Origin: Hyphomicrobiales bacterium
GTDB lineage: Bacteria; Pseudomonadota; Alphaproteobacteria; Rhizobiales; Rhizobiaceae
DNA: 64,000 bases
Reading direction: 5' to 3'
Assembly: GCA_900468285.1 (NCBI GenBank)
Contig: UBTF01000003.1
Location: 248,001 to 312,000 of the forward strand
The notes beneath the pieces were generated by a model that ran no database searches, was not told where the DNA came from, and worked only from the letters and a program-made list of their open reading frames with translations. Below are positions 27,628-37,331 of this stretch, one piece after another. The position numbers and the translations under genes are program-made. Each line of letters begins with the position of its first letter. Position 1 is the first letter of the stretch.

Positions 27628-28343
27628 TACCAGGGAATGCTACTCCCATCATAGGCAATGAAGGTTCCACTCGCCTCTGCGGTCAATCCATCGAGTGCGG
27701 TCAGGATCGATGCTGCCGCCTCGTCCGGCGCCACGGTGCGGTGCCCCCCGGCGAAAGGTTCGGAAAGTTTCGTTCGCACGGTTCCTGGATGGATGGCACT
27801 CAGCACGGCCTGCGGGTGGGTTCTGGCATATTCGATGGCTGCCGTATGGACGATCTGGTTCAGCGCAGCCTTCGATGCCCTGTAGGACATCCATCCACCA
27901 AGCCTGTTGTCGCCGATTGAGCCGACGCGCGCCGACAGGAAGGCGGCGATGGCGCGCTGCTTGCGGTCGAGAAGCGGCAGGAAATGCTTGGCGATCAGGG
28001 CAGGCCCTACGGCATTGATCGCGAACTGTTTCAGCATCGCCTCCGGTTCGACCTGACGCAGGGCCTTTTCCGGCGAATGTCCATCGACGCCAAGGACACC
28101 CGTCGCGCAGATCAGAAGCTGGATCGGCTCAGCCCCAAGACCCTTTGCTGCGGCCTCGATACTGAGCTCATCGGTCAGATCAAGCCCGTCGTGCCGCCGC
28201 GAAAGGCCGATGACATCTGCACAATTCTCGTCGTTGCGCAGATGGTCGAGGAGTGACGATCCGATGCCGCCACTGGCGCCGATGATGACGGCCCGGTAGC
28301 CGGAGGGAAGCGAGGTCAGAAGATTGCTGTGCGATGAATCCAT
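27627..28343 (-). CDS. short-chain dehydrogenase/reductase
   Basis: SDR-family oxidoreductase of 238 residues. The cofactor motif is GASGGIG (22-28) and the catalytic residues are S137, Y154 and K158 (YRASK). The short length and sequence resemble C-factor/CsgA-type SDRs. About 15 residues precede the first strand. It is transcribed with the transglycosylase gene, whose start overlaps its stop by one base. Substrate unknown. Confidence 0.85.
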   Translation of the reverse strand: MDSSHSNLLTSLPSGYRAVIIGASGGIGSSLLDHLRNDENCADVIGLSRRHDGLDLTDELSIEAAAKGLGAEPIQLLICATGVLGVDGHSPEKALRQVEPEAMLKQFAINAVGPALIAKHFLPLLDRKQRAIAAFLSARVGSIGDNRLGGWMSYRASKAALNQIVHTAAIEYARTHPQAVLSAIHPGTVRTKLSEPFAGGHRTVAPDEAAASILTALDGLTAEASGTFIAYDGSSIPW

Positions 28344-28507
28344 GGGCGAAAAACGTGTTCCGGCGAGCTAGGTTCAAATGTGAAACGGCGAATGCCGTGG
28401 CATTGCTAATATTCCGCCAATGCTGTTCCTGTCGCAAGGGAACTTCGAAGGCTCCTCGTGGTTTCTAAGAACGCCATCGGGCGTTTCTTACGGGGTTCAT
28501 TCTATCC

Positions 28508-30178
28508 ATGTCATCGAAAATTGCTATCATCGGGTCCGGTCCTACGGGAATATATACGTTGAAGGGGCTGGTGGGCAAAGCTGAGCCGCTTTCGATCACC
28601 ATCTTCGAGAGCGAAGCCGATCCGGGCAAGGGTACGCCCTACCATCCGGACCTCAACGATCAGGCAATGCTGTCCAACATCGCCAGCATCGAACTGCCAC
28701 CTGTCTGCGAGACTTTGTCAGACTGGCTTCGCCGCCAGCCGGACGAGGAGTTGCAGCGGTTCGGCATCGAGCGTGCGTTGATTGCCGACCGTGAATTCTA
28801 TCCTCGCGTTGTTCTGGGCGAGTTTCTCTTCTCGCAGTTTTCGCAGTTGATCGAGATCGGCAAGGCCAATGGCCACAGCATCGACGTGAGGGCATCGCAT
28901 CGCGTGCGGGATATCGAGCTGCGTCAGAAGGATATACGCCTGAGCGTCAGCGCGCCTGATGGCGCGACGGAAGAATTCGCCTTCGATCACGTGGTGATGG
29001 CCACGGGCCACGATTTCCCGGAAACGACTGAGGTCAAGCCGGGCTACTACATGTCGCCATGGCCGGCTCCCGCCTTGAAAAAGATCGGGCCATGCAGGGT
29101 AGGTATTCTGGGCACATCGCTCAGCGGCATCGACGCCCTAATTACGGTTGCGACCGCACATGGATCCTTCCTGCTGGATGAGCAGGGCGTTCTGCAATAT
29201 CACCCGATGGCCGAAACGGACGGTCTGCACGTGACCATGATGTCGCGAAAGGGCGTCTTGCCGGAAGCCGACTTCTATTGCGAAATTCCCTATCGCCCAC
29301 TGCAGTTCTGCACGGAAGCGGCCATCGAAACCCTCATCGCCACACGCCGGCACGACCTGCTGGATGCTGTGTTCGAGTTGTTCAAGGCCGAGCTCCTGTT
29401 CTGCGATCCCGAATATGCCTCCCGTATCGGCCTGTCATTCTTGACGGTTGAAACCATTGCCAAGGCCTATTTCAACGACCGCGAAACAACACCGCCTTTC
29501 CAGTGGGCGGCGCGCAATCTGGCGGAAGCGGAAGCCAACAAGAAGGCCAAATATACGGTGGAATGGCGCTATGCCATCTTACGGATGCATGAGGTGATCG
29601 CGCTGGCAATTCCGCATCTGGACGAGAAGGATCTGGAGCGCTTTCATAAATACTTCAAGACCGTCTTCGTGGATGATTACGCCACCGTGCCGCACGCCTC
29701 GATCCAGCGGCTGCTGGCGCTCTACCGTGCAGGCAAGCTGGATATCCAGGCACTTGGGAACGAAAGCGAGATCGACAACGAAAGCGTGGAGCGCGGAGCG
29801 GTCGTGCGGGCGCAGGGCAACACCTACACTTTCGATGCCTTCATCGATGCGACCGGCCAGCACACGCTCTCGGCGCGCGACATCCCCTTCCCGACGCTGA
29901 AGCAGCAGGGCGTCATGCGCAAGGCCACAACAAGCGCGGTGCCCTCTCTGGTGGATGGCGAAGGTGCATTGGTTCGCACGGGTGGCGTTGATCTGGACGA
30001 GAAGTTCCGCCCCATCTTTCAGGACAATCTCACCAACAGGCTTTATTGCGGCTCCATCGCCTTCCTCTTGCACAAGCTGCCCTTCGTTCAGGGTATCACC
30101 AGCGCCCGGGATATCGGCAGTGTCGTGTCCAAGGCCATCCTGGAAACGAACGCGCAACTGCAATTGTCGGCGGCCTGA
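28508..30178 (+). CDS. FAD/NAD(P)-binding protein (FAD_NAD_binding_9 type)
   Basis: Flavoprotein of 556 residues. The N-terminal dinucleotide-binding motif is IAIIGSGPTGIYTLKGL (residues 5-21), then the acidic end of strand 2 (IFESE) and GKGTPYHPD typical of this family. A second pyridine-nucleotide motif is GILGTSLSGIDA near residue 200, and the closing FAD motif is DAFIDATGQ. These features match uncharacterised proteins related to HI0933 and ornithine monooxygenases. The reaction is unknown. It stands alone; its stop abuts the convergent MOSC gene. Confidence 0.8.
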   Translation: MSSKIAIIGSGPTGIYTLKGLVGKAEPLSITIFESEADPGKGTPYHPDLNDQAMLSNIASIELPPVCETLSDWLRRQPDEELQRFGIERALIADREFYPRVVLGEFLFSQFSQLIEIGKANGHSIDVRASHRVRDIELRQKDIRLSVSAPDGATEEFAFDHVVMATGHDFPETTEVKPGYYMSPWPAPALKKIGPCRVGILGTSLSGIDALITVATAHGSFLLDEQGVLQYHPMAETDGLHVTMMSRKGVLPEADFYCEIPYRPLQFCTEAAIETLIATRRHDLLDAVFELFKAELLFCDPEYASRIGLSFLTVETIAKAYFNDRETTPPFQWAARNLAEAEANKKAKYTVEWRYAILRMHEVIALAIPHLDEKDLERFHKYFKTVFVDDYATVPHASIQRLLALYRAGKLDIQALGNESEIDNESVERGAVVRAQGNTYTFDAFIDATGQHTLSARDIPFPTLKQQGVMRKATTSAVPSLVDGEGALVRTGGVDLDEKFRPIFQDNLTNRLYCGSIAFLLHKLPFVQGITSARDIGSVVSKAILETNAQLQLSAA

Positions 30179-30919
30179 TCAGGCCCCGACGATCTCTGCT
30201 TCATCCCCTATCGAAATCATGGCGCAGCGTTCGATTAAGCCATAGACGCCGAAGTTCCTTCGGTTCTTTCTGAGGATGGTGCGCAGGATATCTGCGTTTT
30301 CCTGTAAATCCGGCTGTGGAATCAATGTCATTCCACAGCGTTTCGTCTCTTCGCTTACGGCAACAAGCGCATCTCCGAGCCGAAGGCGCTGTCCCGGCCA
30401 CGTGGCCTCGCAGAAGTCATCGCCGCCCGGCATACGAAGAACGATATTGGGGCGAAACCGTCTGCTCTCCACGCTCTCGTTGCCCAGAAGGGCCGAAAGC
30501 TGCTCCAGCGAATTTGTCGTCAAAAGGTGCAGTGGGCTGGGCTCATAGCGGTTTGTTGCGATATGTGCGTCGGGCTCCTGACCCACATCAGCCTGTCCGT
30601 AAGGCCATGCCGCTACCTCGAAGCCGAAATGTTCCGATAGACGCACGCCGATGCTGTTGCCAAGCACGGACAGCCAGTCACCATCGGGAAAGCCGATTTC
30701 CGGCACATCACCCGCCATTCTTGCATTGAGGAAGAGTGCGGGGCGCCAACGCGCCTCTTTTTCCGGTGCGGCGATCTGGCGGTTTTCGACATCGACAATG
30801 CCCCAGCCTCTATCGCCCGCAATACCATGGTCCGCAAGCTCCACCGACATCAGCCTTTCGCCGCCCAGCGAGCTCACAGGATATCGCCAGATTTCTTCAA
30901 CAGTCCCCAACACGTCCAC
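30179..30919 (-). CDS. MOSC domain protein
   Basis: Protein of 246 residues with an N-terminal beta-barrel MOSC_N domain (EEIWRYPVSSLGGERL) and a MOSC domain whose conserved cysteine is C195 in TKRCGMTLI. MOSC proteins bind molybdenum cofactor or handle sulfur transfer; some reduce N-hydroxylated compounds. It lacks the 2Fe-2S domain of YiiM/YcbX-like enzymes, so a partner reductase may be needed. It could relate to the molybdopterin enzyme at 18868-21150, but they are 9 kb apart. Confidence 0.85.
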   Translation of the reverse strand: MDVLGTVEEIWRYPVSSLGGERLMSVELADHGIAGDRGWGIVDVENRQIAAPEKEARWRPALFLNARMAGDVPEIGFPDGDWLSVLGNSIGVRLSEHFGFEVAAWPYGQADVGQEPDAHIATNRYEPSPLHLLTTNSLEQLSALLGNESVESRRFRPNIVLRMPGGDDFCEATWPGQRLRLGDALVAVSEETKRCGMTLIPQPDLQENADILRTILRKNRRNFGVYGLIERCAMISIGDEAEIVGA

Positions 30920-30988
30920 GCTGTTCCGATCTTTTTCTGTCCGTCAGAAACAGGGAACTACATGCGGCGCTGCTGGTTCCCTGCTACC

Positions 30989-32317
30989 TCACACTGTGCT
31001 TGCCAGCGCAATCGCATCGGCAACGCTGTCCCACTTGTCTTCGCCAAGCATAGATGTGGCCACACGAATGTAATCGCCGGGCAAAAGCGAGAATTTTCGT
31101 CCGGGATTGATGGCAATGTTGCGCGCCGCCAGCGTCACAGTAGCAAAACCCTCGGAGGCAACCGGCAACCACAGGCAAAGGCCGCTGCCGGCGGAAACCG
31201 GCACACCCCGACAGTTGAGCGCATCGGCAAGCCCATCGCGCCGCTGCTGATAGATCGCGCGCGCCTTCGCCACCATGTCGAAACTGTGCGGCTCTCGTAG
31301 CAGCCATGCCGTGGCGCTTTGCAACACGCGGCTGGTCCATCCGGCGCTGAATGCCCGGTAGGACTGGATCTGCTCGACAATGGATGCAGAACTGGAAAGC
31401 ACCGCCAGCCGCAAGTCGGGTCCCAGGGTTTTTGAATAGGAAACGATGTGGATCGTCCTGTCGGGGAAACGTCCACCCAGAGATTGAGTGGGAATACCGG
31501 CAATATCGCCCAGCCCGTCATCTTCGATGATGAGGGTCTCGGCGCCGTCTAGGATATCGCCCAGTTCCGCCAGCCGGTTAGGGCTGACGGTCTGTCCCGT
31601 CACGGAATGCAGGCGCGGCTGAAACAGGAAGGCGGTCGGGCGCTGCTGCAGGGCGGCGTGAAGGGAGTGCGGCGTTGGTCCGTGCTCATCGCAAAGAACA
31701 GGAATGATCTTGACGCCAAAATCCTCGAGAATATCCAGCAGTCGCATGGCTGTCGGATTTTCAATGGCAACGGCTGAGCCCGGTGAAACGAGCGCGCGGA
31801 TGGCTGTATAGACGGCATTGTAGCCGCCATTGGTCACCAGGAAGGCCTCCGGCTCATAAGCCCAGCGCGCAAGCGCCGCCTCATGAAGCTCCGGGATGAT
31901 CCGGACCCGCTCGTAATCATTGAGCTTCTCCACCGTTGCGGCGTGGGTCAGCGCCTGTGCCAAGGGTGGCAGGAGTGAGGGGTCCGGCACGGCCAGGGTC
32001 AGATCCAGCGCGTTTGGTCCGTAATTGCCGGCACTCGCAAATCGCTCCGGCTTGGCCACAAAGCGGTCGCCGCTCACCCATGTTCCATTCCTGCCACGCC
32101 CGGTAATCACCTTGTGGCGCCGCAGGTCCGCCCAGGCTTCTGAAAGCGTCGCCGGGCTGATCTCCAGCTCATAGGCCAGATCGCGGATGGAGGGCAGGCG
32201 GGTGCCCACCGGCAGAACGCCCGCGCGGATGAGGGCGCTCGTTTCCAGTGCAATACCGCGAATGCTCCGATCGCCTATTTTTTCAGCAAGCCACTTGGCG
32301 GAGTAGAGATCGTCCAT
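30989..32317 (-). CDS. MocR-type GntR/aminotransferase transcriptional regulator
   Basis: Regulator of 442 residues joining an N-terminal winged helix (about 15-85; GVLPVGTRLPSIRDLAYELEISPATLSEAWADL) to a fold-type I aminotransferase domain that binds pyridoxal phosphate. The PLP lysine is K296 in SYSKTLGPDLRL, with an acidic ring-nitrogen partner in IIEDDG. MocR proteins usually control an adjacent divergent operon in response to an amino compound. Here it diverges from the uptake/catabolic operon starting at 32411, with inverted repeats between them (32331-32380). Confidence 0.9.
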   Translation of the reverse strand: MDDLYSAKWLAEKIGDRSIRGIALETSALIRAGVLPVGTRLPSIRDLAYELEISPATLSEAWADLRRHKVITGRGRNGTWVSGDRFVAKPERFASAGNYGPNALDLTLAVPDPSLLPPLAQALTHAATVEKLNDYERVRIIPELHEAALARWAYEPEAFLVTNGGYNAVYTAIRALVSPGSAVAIENPTAMRLLDILEDFGVKIIPVLCDEHGPTPHSLHAALQQRPTAFLFQPRLHSVTGQTVSPNRLAELGDILDGAETLIIEDDGLGDIAGIPTQSLGGRFPDRTIHIVSYSKTLGPDLRLAVLSSSASIVEQIQSYRAFSAGWTSRVLQSATAWLLREPHSFDMVAKARAIYQQRRDGLADALNCRGVPVSAGSGLCLWLPVASEGFATVTLAARNIAINPGRKFSLLPGDYIRVATSMLGEDKWDSVADAIALASTV

Positions 32318-32330
32318 AAATTCACCTTTT

Positions 32331-32380
32331 TAAATGTTCAATAACGTAATAACATTTGATGTTTGTAATTTGAACATTTA
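32331..32380. promoter_or_regulatory. inverted repeats in the MocR divergent promoter
   Basis: TAAATGTTCAA (32331-32341) recurs as its exact complement TTGAACATTTA (32370-32380), arms 28 bases apart with centres 39 bases apart, close to four helical turns. Between them is a smaller palindrome AACAT-TTG-ATGTT (32351-32363). The 93-base gap is very AT-rich. This is a good candidate operator set for the MocR regulator. Confidence 0.7.
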
Positions 32381-32410
32381 ACTTTTTCTTATCGAGATTT
32401 TTTTGAGAGC

Positions 32411-33379
32411 ATGTGCATGACCGTAACGCTTCGCCTCGCACTCCGTGACTGGGACTATATGACCCCTCTCGTTCTCGGAGATGTATCCTCGCCCCGCCTG
32501 AAGGTCGTCGTAGACCGCGTCGGCACCCTCATTTCCAATGTCGGAACGGATCCTGTGTTCGACGCCGCGGAAATGTCTTTCAGCCGTTACGCGCAGATGC
32601 GGCATGACGGGGATGAAACGGTCGTTGGTGTGCCCAATTTCATCATGCGCGGCTTCCGGCATCGCTGCATCATCACCGCCAAGACAAGCTCTGTTCGCCA
32701 GCTGTCGGACCTTAAAGGAAAGAAAATCGGCGTTACCGGCTGGCGGGATTCCGGCAACACCTGGACCCGCGCAGCCCTTCGCCGCGAAGGTGTCGGTGTT
32801 GAAGACGCGATGTGGTACGCCGGACGCCTGACGAAGGATCACCCGATTACCGACCGGCTGGACGGTTTTGGCAGGCCAGGCCGCATCGAGGCGGTGCCCG
32901 GAGAGCGACCCATGGTCGATCTTCTGCTGGAAGGCGGGCTGGATGCCGTGTTCACCCCCTTCATGCCGAAAGGATTTTTCGACAAGGATTCGGCGCTGCG
33001 ACAGGTTCTGGACGATTATCGCTCTGCCGAAGTCGATTACTTCAACGATGTCGGCTACGTGCCGGGTATGCATCTCATCGGCTTCAAGGCGGGCGTCGTG
33101 CGCGAACATCCGTGGATCATGGACGAATTGAGCGATCTTCTGGACGCATCGCAAAGCATGTGGCTGGAAAAAAGAGAGAAATACGCCGATACGACACCCT
33201 GGATGATTGATGAGCTGCGCCGCTGCGCTGCCGATCTTTCTCCTTCGTGGAACCTGAACGGGCTTGCGGCCAATGAAAAGATGATCGGTGATTTTGCAAG
33301 TGAGCTGCATGAGCAGAAAATCCTGCCGCGGCTTCTGTCTCCCGCCGATCTGTTTCCAAGCCAGGCCGCCAGCCGCTGA
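32411..33379 (+). CDS. 4,5-dihydroxyphthalate decarboxylase / NMT1-like protein
   Basis: Protein of 322 residues with a periplasmic-binding-protein fold of the NMT1/THI5-like class, closest in feel to 4,5-dihydroxyphthalate decarboxylase-like proteins (RLALRDWDYMTPLVLGDV; LKGKKIGVTGWRDSGNTWTRAAL; FTPFMPKGFF). It lacks any signal peptide, so it is cytoplasmic and more likely an enzyme or sensor than a transport receptor. ATG 32411 or 32417 both possible. It is the first gene of the MocR-linked operon; 52 bases separate it from a true secreted binding protein. Confidence 0.7.
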   Translation: MCMTVTLRLALRDWDYMTPLVLGDVSSPRLKVVVDRVGTLISNVGTDPVFDAAEMSFSRYAQMRHDGDETVVGVPNFIMRGFRHRCIITAKTSSVRQLSDLKGKKIGVTGWRDSGNTWTRAALRREGVGVEDAMWYAGRLTKDHPITDRLDGFGRPGRIEAVPGERPMVDLLLEGGLDAVFTPFMPKGFFDKDSALRQVLDDYRSAEVDYFNDVGYVPGMHLIGFKAGVVREHPWIMDELSDLLDASQSMWLEKREKYADTTPWMIDELRRCAADLSPSWNLNGLAANEKMIGDFASELHEQKILPRLLSPADLFPSQAASR

Positions 33380-33431
33380 TGCGGCCTTGCGGACACGACA
33401 TTATTTCGCGTTGAACAAAAAGGGGAATTCC

Positions 33432-34322
33432 ATGCAATCGAAATTCATCACATCCGTCGCTCTTCTCGGCCTGATGCTGGCGTCACCGGCAATGGCGCAG
33501 GACGCCGCCATACCGAAGCAGGAGATGAACAAGGAACTCAACGCCCGTCTGCCGGAGAAAATCCGCACCGAAGGCAAGATGGTCTCCGTCAATAACGGCT
33601 CCTTTCCTCCCTATGAAATCGTCACCGGAACGGAAATGACCGGCGCCAGTGCCGATCTGACGGAAGCTCTGGGACAGCTTCTCGGCGTCAAGATCGAGCA
33701 CGCCACCGTCGGCGGTCTGCCCGCATTGCTTTCGGGCGTCAACTCCGGTCGCTACCAGTTTGCCTTCGGTCCGGTTGGTGATTTCAAGACACGTCAGGAA
33801 GCCAACGACTTCGTTGACTGGGTGCAGGAATTCGTCGTCTTCGCCGTCCAGAAGGGCAACCCCAAGGGCATCGTTTCGCTGGATACGGCCTGCGGCAACC
33901 GCATCGCCGTCATGGCTGGCGGATCGGCTGAAAAGGTCATCAAGGCGCAGGTGGAAAAGTGTGTTGCCGATGGCAAGAAGCCGGTCGAGGTTCAGTCCTA
34001 CACCGACCAGCCAAGCTCCATTCTGGCCGTCCGCTCCAAGCGCGCAGACGCATTCTTCTCATCGCAGGCACCGCTCACCTATTTCGTTTCCCAGGCCAAT
34101 GGACAGCTTGAGCTGACCGGTATTGGCGAAAAGAACGGCTTTGACGATCTCTTCCAGGGTGCCGTCGTGCCAAAGGGCTCTCCGCTGGGCGAACTCCTGC
34201 GGGATGCCGTCAAGGTTCTCATCGATAACGGCACCTATGACGTCATCATGAAAAAATGGGGCTTGGAAAACAACACCATCAAGACACCGGGTATCAATCT
34301 GGTGGGAGTTGAAAAGAAATGA
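33432..34322 (+). CDS. amino-acid-type ABC transporter substrate-binding protein
   Basis: Secreted binding protein of 296 residues (SBP_bac_3 type). ATG 33432 follows AAGGGGAA and starts a signal peptide cut after ASPAMA. Family features are MVSVNNGSFPPYEIVTG, GLPALLSGVNSGRYQFAFG and QSYTDQPSSILAVRSKRADAFF. The conserved Asp/Arg that clamp free alpha-amino acids are not obvious, so the ligand may be a modified amino acid. Its stop overlaps the permease start (ATGA). In-frame codons upstream belong to the previous gene's tail region and are not used. Confidence 0.9.
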   Translation: MQSKFITSVALLGLMLASPAMAQDAAIPKQEMNKELNARLPEKIRTEGKMVSVNNGSFPPYEIVTGTEMTGASADLTEALGQLLGVKIEHATVGGLPALLSGVNSGRYQFAFGPVGDFKTRQEANDFVDWVQEFVVFAVQKGNPKGIVSLDTACGNRIAVMAGGSAEKVIKAQVEKCVADGKKPVEVQSYTDQPSSILAVRSKRADAFFSSQAPLTYFVSQANGQLELTGIGEKNGFDDLFQGAVVPKGSPLGELLRDAVKVLIDNGTYDVIMKKWGLENNTIKTPGINLVGVEKK

Positions 34323-35242
34323 GTGTCGCCAACGCAGAGACCGCATCGCCTTCAGGCGGTGCGGACCCGCGCGATGTGGCCAATGCCCATCGCCCGTTTC
34401 AGACCGGCCGCGCCACATTGTGGTTCATCACGCTGCTGATTGCCGCCAACTTCGCCTGGATCGTCGCCAATAACGAAAACTTCGGATGGCCGGTCGTTGC
34501 CCAATATTTCTTCGATCCAACCGTCATGCAGGGATTGTCCGTCAGCCTTGGACTGACCGTCGTTGCGATGCTGATCGGCGTTGTGCTGGGCCTGTTGCTG
34601 GGCGTTGCCCGCATGTCGCAGGATGTGCTGGCCAGTTCCCTCTCCGGGCTGTTCGTCTGGTTCTTCCGGGGAACACCGCTGCTGGTCCAGCTCATTTTCT
34701 GGTACAACCTTTCCACGCTCTTTCCGGAAATCTCCATCGCCATCCCCTTCGGTCCCACGCTTGTCAGCTGGGAAACGAATTCGGTCATCACGCCGATGAC
34801 AGCCGCCATCGTCGGGCTTGCGCTCAACGAAGCCGCCTACATGGCCGAGATCATTCGCGGCGGCCTGCTGTCGGTTGATCGTGGACAGTCGGAGACGGCG
34901 GAAGCCTTCGGCATGACCAAGGCCCGCGCTCTGTGGCGCATCATCATTCCGCAGGCCATGCGCTCAATCGTGCCGCCCACCGGCAACCAGTTGATCAGCA
35001 TGATCAAGGCGACATCGCTCGTCAGCGTCATCGCCATGGCCGATCTGCTCTATTCGGTGCAGTCCATCTATAACCGCACCTTCGAAATTGTGCCGATGCT
35101 GATGGTTGCGGTCATCTGGTATCTGCTCATCACTTCGGTTCTCAATATCGGCCAGGGTTACATCGAGCGTTATTATGGCCGGGGCGACCGTCGCACCGCC
35201 ACCGCTCAGGCGCCCACCGTGCATGAGGAGGCAACGCCGTGA
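34319..35242 (+). CDS. amino-acid-type ABC transporter permease
   Basis: Inner-membrane permease of 307 residues. After a soluble lead of about 35 residues there are about six helices. The EAA loop that docks the ATPase is visible in [42 protein letters not shown] is typical of polar-amino-acid permeases. A single permease gene implies a homodimer. ATGA overlap with the binding protein and GTGA overlap with the ATPase show tight coupling. Confidence 0.92.
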   Translation: MSVANAETASPSGGADPRDVANAHRPFQTGRATLWFITLLIAANFAWIVANNENFGWPVVAQYFFDPTVMQGLSVSLGLTVVAMLIGVVLGLLLGVARMSQDVLASSLSGLFVWFFRGTPLLVQLIFWYNLSTLFPEISIAIPFGPTLVSWETNSVITPMTAAIVGLALNEAAYMAEIIRGGLLSVDRGQSETAEAFGMTKARALWRIIIPQAMRSIVPPTGNQLISMIKATSLVSVIAMADLLYSVQSIYNRTFEIVPMLMVAVIWYLLITSVLNIGQGYIERYYGRGDRRTATAQAPTVHEEATP

Positions 35243-36021
35243 TCACTCCCGTTCAAGACAAGCAGCCGCTGGTTCGGGCGCGCAATGTCCACAAGGCGTT
35301 CGATCAGCTTGAGGTGCTGAAGGGCATCGATCTGGATGTCTTTCCCGGCGAAGTCGTCGTCGTGCTTGGGCCGTCCGGCTCGGGAAAATCCACCTTCCTG
35401 CGCTGCATCAACCATCTGGAGTCCATCAATCGCGGCTCCATCGAGGTGGATGGTGAGCAGATCGGTTACCAGCTGAAGAAGGACAAGCTGATAAAGCTTT
35501 CGGGAAATGCCATTGCCGCGCAACGGCGCAATATCGGCATGGTCTTCCAGCAGTTCAATCTCTATCCGCATATGACGGCCCTGCAGAACATCATCGAGGC
35601 GCCCATCGGCGTCCACGGGGAAAGCAAGGCGCAGGCGATAGCCTATGCCCGGGAGCTTTTGCAAAAGGTCGGCCTGTCGGATAAGGCGGATAATTATCCC
35701 CGGCAACTGTCCGGCGGCCAGCAGCAGCGCGTGGCCATTGCCCGTGCGCTGGCCATCAAGCCCAAGCTGATGCTGTTTGACGAACCGACCTCGGCGCTTG
35801 ACCCGGAACTGGTGGGCGAAGTGCTGGCGACCATGCGCGATCTTGCCCGGCAGGGTCTGACCATGATCGTCGTTACCCACGAAATCGGCTTTGCCAAGGA
35901 AGCGGCGGATCGCGTCGTCTTCATGGATGGCGGCCATATCGTGGAGATGGGCAAGCCGGAAGATGTCATCGGCAATCCGCAGCATCCGCGCACGCAGGCA
36001 TTCCTGTCTCGCTTCCTTTGA
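35239..36021 (+). CDS. amino-acid-type ABC transporter ATP-binding protein
   Basis: ATPase of 260 residues powering the importer. Walker A is [10 protein letters not shown]-loop [11 protein letters not shown], signature [15 protein letters not shown], Walker [13 protein letters not shown] and H-loop [10 protein letters not shown]. The domain [22 protein letters not shown] is the short insert seen in polar-amino-acid ATPases. It starts with GTG overlapping the permease stop. Confidence 0.93.
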   Translation: MITPVQDKQPLVRARNVHKAFDQLEVLKGIDLDVFPGEVVVVLGPSGSGKSTFLRCINHLESINRGSIEVDGEQIGYQLKKDKLIKLSGNAIAAQRRNIGMVFQQFNLYPHMTALQNIIEAPIGVHGESKAQAIAYARELLQKVGLSDKADNYPRQLSGGQQQRVAIARALAIKPKLMLFDEPTSALDPELVGEVLATMRDLARQGLTMIVVTHEIGFAKEAADRVVFMDGGHIVEMGKPEDVIGNPQHPRTQAFLSRFL

Positions 36022-36031
36022 TCCAATCGCA

Positions 36032-36060
36032 GCAATGCCCCGCCATCGTCGGGGCATTGC
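36032..36060 (+). terminator. 10-bp hairpin within the catabolic operon
   Basis: GCAATGCCCC (36032-36041) and GGGGCATTGC (36051-36060) form a perfect stem with a 9-base loop, 11 bases after the ATPase stop. No T-run follows. It may stabilise the transporter message or partly separate it from the amidohydrolase and kinase genes. Confidence 0.5.
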
Positions 36061-36120
36061 CCGTTACCGAAATTGCGGTGCGCTCTTTTCGCGTGCCTGC
36101 TTCATCAGACTGGAGTTCCC

Positions 36121-37302
36121 ATGACAGTGCTCGACAATGCCTATACACGCGTGTCCGATCTTGCCGATCTGGAGGCCGAACTTGTAGAGACGCGGCGTTA
36201 CCTACACGCCCATCCGGAACTGTCTTTCGAAGAAGCGCAGACCGCGCATATGGTTGCGGAAAAGCTGGAAAGCTGGGGCTACGAGGTCACCCGCAATGTC
36301 GGCGGCCACGGCGTTGTCGCTCGGCTGACGGTGGGTGAAAGCAAGAAAAGCATCGGCATCCGTGCGGATATGGACGCGCTGCCCATTCTGGAAGAAACCG
36401 GTGCTGATTATGCCAGCACGGTGCCCGGCAAGATGCACGCCTGCGGTCACGATGGACACACCACGGTTCTTCTCGGTGCCGCGCAGCATCTGGCCCGCAC
36501 GCGACGTTTCAACGGCACCGTCACGCTGATCTTCCAGCCAGCCGAGGAATCGGGGCGTCCGAGCGGCGCTCAGAGAATGATCGATGACGGCCTGTTCGAA
36601 CGCTTTCCCATCGACGCCATCTTCGGCCTGCACAACCATCCCGGCGCGCCGGAGGGTGCGCTTCTCCTGCGGTCCGGCCCGATGATGGCCTCGGCCGATA
36701 CGGCGAGAATCACCGTCAAGGGCAAGGGTGGTCACGCATCGCGCCCGCACCTGACCATCGATCCCGTTGTCGTCGCCTGCAATCTGGTCGTTGCCCTTCA
36801 GACCGTGGTTGCCCGCAACATCGATCCCACCCAGACCGCCGTCGTTACCGTCGGCACCATCCATGCGGGAGAGGCGGTCAACGTCATTCCCGAATATGCC
36901 AAGCTTACCATCAGCATTCGCTCGTTTGATGCCGGCATTCGCGATCTTTTGCAGGAGCGCATTACAAAGCTTACCAATTCGGTTGCCGAAGGCTTCGGAG
37001 CCTCCGTCGAGATCGATTACGAACGCGGCTACCCCGTTGTCGTCAACTCGGAAAAGGAAACCGAGTTCGCCCGTGCCGTGGCAGAAGAGCTGATTGGCTC
37101 GGACAATGTCTCGACCTGCCACCTCATTCCCGGCAGCGAGGATTTCGCGTGTTTTCTGGAACATAAGCCCGGCAGCTTCCTGCGGCTTGGAAACGGCATG
37201 AATTCAGCGATCCTGCACAGTGCGAAATATGATTTCGCCGATGCGAGCCTCACCGTCGGTGCCGCCATGTGGGCGAGACTTGCGGAGCGTTATCTGGCAT
37301 AA
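36121..37302 (+). CDS. M20-family amidohydrolase (hippurate/N-acyl amino acid hydrolase type)
   Basis: Metal-dependent amidohydrolase of 393 residues. Metal-site motifs are HACGHDGH, QPAEESG and GLHNHPG; the dimerisation/lid domain includes GKGGHASRPH. It would cleave an N-acyl or amide bond of an amino-acid derivative. ATG 36121 (MTVLDNAY) is chosen over in-frame codons upstream, which run through the intergenic hairpin region. It follows the ABC importer, so it probably works on the imported compound. About as long as its paralogue at 40843 and clearly related to it. Confidence 0.9.
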   Translation: MTVLDNAYTRVSDLADLEAELVETRRYLHAHPELSFEEAQTAHMVAEKLESWGYEVTRNVGGHGVVARLTVGESKKSIGIRADMDALPILEETGADYASTVPGKMHACGHDGHTTVLLGAAQHLARTRRFNGTVTLIFQPAEESGRPSGAQRMIDDGLFERFPIDAIFGLHNHPGAPEGALLLRSGPMMASADTARITVKGKGGHASRPHLTIDPVVVACNLVVALQTVVARNIDPTQTAVVTVGTIHAGEAVNVIPEYAKLTISIRSFDAGIRDLLQERITKLTNSVAEGFGASVEIDYERGYPVVVNSEKETEFARAVAEELIGSDNVSTCHLIPGSEDFACFLEHKPGSFLRLGNGMNSAILHSAKYDFADASLTVGAAMWARLAERYLA

Positions 37303-37331
37303 GGTCTCCGAATCTGGAAGGGAGCCTTGCT

